Shown here one piece after another: positions 60,947-64,000 of a stretch of DNA of 64,000 nucleotides. This DNA is from Anaeramoeba flamelloides (lineage: Eukaryota; Metamonada; Anaeramoebidae). The notes under the pieces are model-generated. The model saw only the letters and a list, made by a program, of their open reading frames with translations, ran no database searches and had not been told where the DNA came from. The DNA lies in NCBI GenBank assembly GCA_027625915.1, contig JANTQA010000063.1, positions 6,157,501-6,221,500 of the forward strand. The letters are read 5' to 3'. Each line of letters starts with the position of its first letter. The first letter of the stretch is position 1. The translations under genes were made by a program, and so were the position numbers.

Positions 60947-62452
60947 TTAATCATTTTGTGTATGCAATAAAATGTTTTCAATAGACATTTCCAGTGATAA
61001 ATTTTGATTTAAAATATTTGAAATATCAGAATGTTCCAAATAAGGAAACATTTGCTGAATTAGTTGATTATCTTCCATCTGGTGATTGAATATAAAACTT
61101 TCATTTTCAGGATTATTATTCCCATTGCTTTCGAGGTTATTGTCATCCTCATTCTCGTTTTCATCACTTGATCTTTCTTCCAATTGTACGATTTGAGTAT
61201 TTCTATGCTCGAAATTTGGTCGATCAAAAGTTATTATGACTGATATTTGATCATTTGTATTGCCTACTTGAAGGTTTAGTGAATCGTTCTGATTTTGGTT
61301 CTGATCGTTTTCGGTTGGAACGCTCTCCAAGGTTTCCTGCTGATTTTGCTGAGGGGCATTGTTCCCATTTAATAATGGGTATCTGCAAATGGGGCAAGTT
61401 TGTTGGTATTCAAGATAAATACGACAGCAACTGGTGTGTATTTTATGGCCACATGGTAAAGTTGTTTCATTATTTTTTATATCATCCCTACAAATAGGGC
61501 AAATGTCAACTATTTCTTCATTTTGTAAGTTCTGCTCATCATCACCCACCTCATTATCATTATTATTCAGACCGCTTCTACCGCTATTATTATTATTATC
61601 ATTATTATTATTAATATTTCTTAATTCCAATTCTAATTGTTTAAAAGTCTCTCTGTAGTTATTCCATTTTTTCAAACTCAATAGAAATGAATTATAATGG
61701 TGCAATACAAAAAGACATAAAAACAAATGAACGAACCCAAAGCCACCAATAAACAAGGTTACCATAAAAACATTTATAAAGTGGGTTAGGAAATGGATTA
61801 ATTTCATGACCAAATCACACATCATTATTTTTCCTGGAGAAATGTCACCAAAAGGAGAGACAAGAAAATATATTTTCAACACAGAATGCAAGCAAAGTGA
61901 GATTGCAGTAAAGGCCTCTGAAAACAAAAAATACAAATACCATTTCTCTGCGTTATACAAAAATGGATAGCACGCCTTCATTAGCAAAGCAGAACTCGCA
62001 ACAATCGATAAAGAAAGCGATAACAAACGAACGGCTGTGAAAGAATTTAATTGGAACGCACTTGAGTATGTAGACAAACGATGAAGGATGATGTAAACAA
62101 GAATTTTGAAAAATCCAAAGATTTGATACCAGAACATCCAAAAATAAAAATCATAAGACTTGGGTGTAATAACAAAGAGAATAAAAATCTGTAGCCTAGT
62201 CATGAAGAAAAAAGTGTTTTTTTTCAATTTGAATTGTTCAATTTCGGTTGCTGCGCCAAAAAAGATTTTGAAAAGGATCATCCCAATTAAGTGCAACAAA
62301 TGAAACAAAGAGAATTGAAGTGTGACTAAATAATATTTGGAATTTAGAATAAAGGCCAGTGAAGACTCAACAGTGCCACATTTGCTATAAATATGTAAGA
62401 ATTTGAAAATGTGGAATGAAACGATCAAAAGGGTGATTGGTTTGTTGAACAT
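60947..62452 (-). CDS. gp78/AMFR-like ER ubiquitin ligase (multi-TM, RING-H2, CUE)
   Basis: Single visible exon of 501 residues from the ATG at 62452. The first 260 residues contain about six or seven hydrophobic membrane segments. A RING finger follows with Cys318, Cys321, Cys334, His336, His339, Cys342, Cys353 and Cys356 (CPIC...PCGHKIHTSCC...CPIC). The C-terminus (about 461-501) is a CUE ubiquitin-binding domain with the MFP motif at 468-470 and a terminal LL. This order is that of gp78/AMFR, an E3 of ER-associated degradation; Hrd1 has no CUE in the same chain. Between them lies an Asn/Gln/Glu-rich linker. The protein ends right after CUE, so the G2BR and VIM segments of animal gp78 are absent. 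The frame stays open upstream to about 62587 with no ATG, following a CTAACAG that could be a splice acceptor, so an extra 5' exon is possible. Stop TAA. Confidence 0.92.
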   Translation of the reverse strand: MFNKPITLLIVSFHIFKFLHIYSKCGTVESSLAFILNSKYYLVTLQFSLFHLLHLIGMILFKIFFGAATEIEQFKLKKNTFFFMTRLQIFILFVITPKSYDFYFWMFWYQIFGFFKILVYIILHRLSTYSSAFQLNSFTAVRLLSLSLSIVASSALLMKACYPFLYNAEKWYLYFLFSEAFTAISLCLHSVLKIYFLVSPFGDISPGKIMMCDLVMKLIHFLTHFINVFMVTLFIGGFGFVHLFLCLFVLHHYNSFLLSLKKWNNYRETFKQLELELRNINNNNDNNNNSGRSGLNNNDNEVGDDEQNLQNEEIVDICPICRDDIKNNETTLPCGHKIHTSCCRIYLEYQQTCPICRYPLLNGNNAPQQNQQETLESVPTENDQNQNQNDSLNLQVGNTNDQISVIITFDRPNFEHRNTQIVQLEERSSDENENEDDNNLESNGNNNPENESFIFNHQMEDNQLIQQMFPYLEHSDISNILNQNLSLEMSIENILLHTQND

Positions 62453-64000
62453 TATGATTTTTTTGTTTGCAGATCCTTCTTGAAATATGTTTGTTTCGGA
62501 AATGGGTTTGCTTTTTGTTCTCAAATTATTACACCAAGGATTATGTTCAAAATTTGTGGAATTTCTTGTAATTTTGTTGGTATTGGGCTGTTAGTGGAAT
62601 GTGTTCGAAAAGAAGAAAAATGATTTAAATTTAAAAGAGATTGGCAAATAGAATAGTAATTATGAAAAAATGTTTTGTTTGCTTGTCTAAAAATGTGTTT
62701 ATTTGAAACTAAAAAAGCGAGTGTAGATGTTAGAGGGTTAATATATTCTTTATAGAGTCGATACTTTTTATTGATAATCTTCTTTTTTTTTACTAGTCGA
62801 ATATTTAAGGCTGTACCACTTATTTAAGAACAACATACCCATCATGGGTATTGATGAAGGATCTTTATTCACCACTTTTGTTTGAGGTTTGGGTGATCAA
62901 TGAGTGGGAAAAAATTTTGAAAATTATTCTAATTAATAAAATTTTAAAATTGTTAACCTTTTTTTTTTTTTGTTTTTTCTAATTTTTTGAAAGATTTTCT
63001 TTCTTTTCAAATTTACACATTTTAATTTAACTTCAAGAGATTTTGTATGTTTATCGATAAATATAAAGTAGCTAAAGGAAATTATTTTGTAATTTTCAAA
63101 AATAACAACAAGTTTTAATATACAATTTACGAAATTTGATAAAGTTCGATTTCAAAATATTTCCAAAACTTATCTAAGAATAAATTTAAATATTAATACT
63201 TAATGATAAAATTCAACTAAAATATTTTTTATAGAAGTTTTTCATTTTTAACAATTTTTGAAGATTTATATTTTATAAAACTAAAAAGATTTTTAGAGTG
63301 GCTAAAACAATTAAATTAAAAACTTAAATTCTATAAGGGATGAAGAATGAAAAAATATCATATTTTCTTGGCCCAAATTCTGAATTAAAGAAAATAAATG
63401 ATAATTCTTATTGTAATTCATTTTGGATTTTTATTTTAGAAATACCAGGCTATTTATTTCGAAAAAAATTTTTACAATAAAAATTAATTTTTGAAAAAAT
63501 GTATAATGTGAATAATCACTAAAAGCTGATTAGTGTGGTTTATTACGATTACAAATTTTTGTTTTAGTAGAACAAATAAAATTTTTTTTTGGTTAGATTA
63601 ATTATTACCTAAAAATTTTTGATTTAAATAACTTTTTTTAATTAAATAATAATATCATAATTAAAATTTTTGTAAATTTTTTTGGATTTATTTTTAACGT
63701 TTAAATTGCATTCTTGAAATCATTAGACTTTAATTATCTTTTCAGAAATTTTCAAAATGTAACCAGAGAATCTAAAATTATAAATTAATGAAAATAATTA
63801 CAAAGTATCAAAGTATAAAATAAATTAATAAAGATTTATTTTTTTTAATTGTTTTTTTAAAATATTAATCTTTTTTTTTTTTTTTTAATAGTAAGGGCAT
63901 ACCCAGAATAAAGGATAAAAGTTTTCTTTTTTTTTTTTTTTCCTTATGTAAAAATTTTGTCCAAAAAAAGATAAAATTAAACTCCATTCCAAAAATTTGG
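62453..64000. other. Upstream flank of the gp78-like gene, right edge
   Basis: No gene is recognisable to the right edge. Positions 62453-62587 stay open in the gp78-like frame. An ATGATGG followed by GTATGT near 62845 (minus sense) could be a tiny first exon, but its phase does not fit. The remainder is AT-rich with homopolymer tracts. Confidence 0.45.

Noticed and set aside
1-64000. tRNA, rRNA, CRISPR, integrase or reverse transcriptase signatures
   Set aside because: None could be found by eye on either strand: no TTCGA-loop box B with a matching acceptor stem, no regularly spaced repeat-spacer array, and no polymerase or integrase motif.

Overview
The window comes from an AT-rich nuclear genome of a unicellular eukaryote. 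The genes are typically eukaryotic (eS6, Cdc25, striatin, Tom1/GGA-like, gp78-like ERAD ligase, PLAC8). Most have GT-AG introns, the standard code fits every exon read, and each complete gene ends in TAA. Noncoding DNA is very rich in poly-A and poly-T. Asparagine, glutamine, glutamate and NE/KHKS repeats in the proteins suggest an amoeboid protist. Gene density is far lower than in Dictyostelium, so I lean towards an Anaeramoeba-like lineage, but this is inference.

Layout. 1-359 (-): a lysine/arginine-rich protein running off the left edge. 6610-7410 (-): ribosomal protein eS6. 8366-8877 (+): an unrecognised basic/acidic protein with an apparent frame break. 11302-17399 (-): a three-exon secretory membrane protein with two MRH-like cysteine-rich domains. 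21906-22392 (-): a PLAC8 protein. 30766-32894 (-): a three-exon Cdc25 phosphatase. 37548-43128 (+): a six-exon striatin. 46615-50879 (-): a VHS-GAT Tom1-like protein whose first exon was not found. 60947-62452 (-): a multi-spanning RING-H2/CUE ubiquitin ligase like gp78/AMFR. A few tiny coding-like fragments (for example 23307-23423 and 12345-12647) are listed at low confidence.

The rest, well over half of the window, is gene-poor sequence made of homopolymers, microsatellites and many diverged dispersed repeats. Several repeat families have two to four copies inside the window: an A family of about 0.5 kb, a B family of modular hairpins, and pairs C to I. There is also a pair of mariner-like terminal inverted repeats with TA flanks (26299/27703), two short palindromic MITE-like units, and a 0.6-kb inverted duplication with arms of about 165 bp (52462-53077).

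Intron lengths fall into two groups. Eight introns are 104-205 bp, and three are 2.5-4.7 kb. Each of the three long ones contains copies of the dispersed repeats, which suggests intron growth by repeat insertion. The genes are unrelated housekeeping and trafficking genes, not an operon or cluster: translation (eS6), cell cycle (Cdc25), PP2A/STRIPAK scaffolding (striatin), endosomal ubiquitin sorting (VHS-GAT) and ER quality control (gp78-like). I see no convincing new multigene system. The most unusual items are the tandem MRH-like protein, the modular hairpin family, the eS6 tail without serines, and the inverted duplication.
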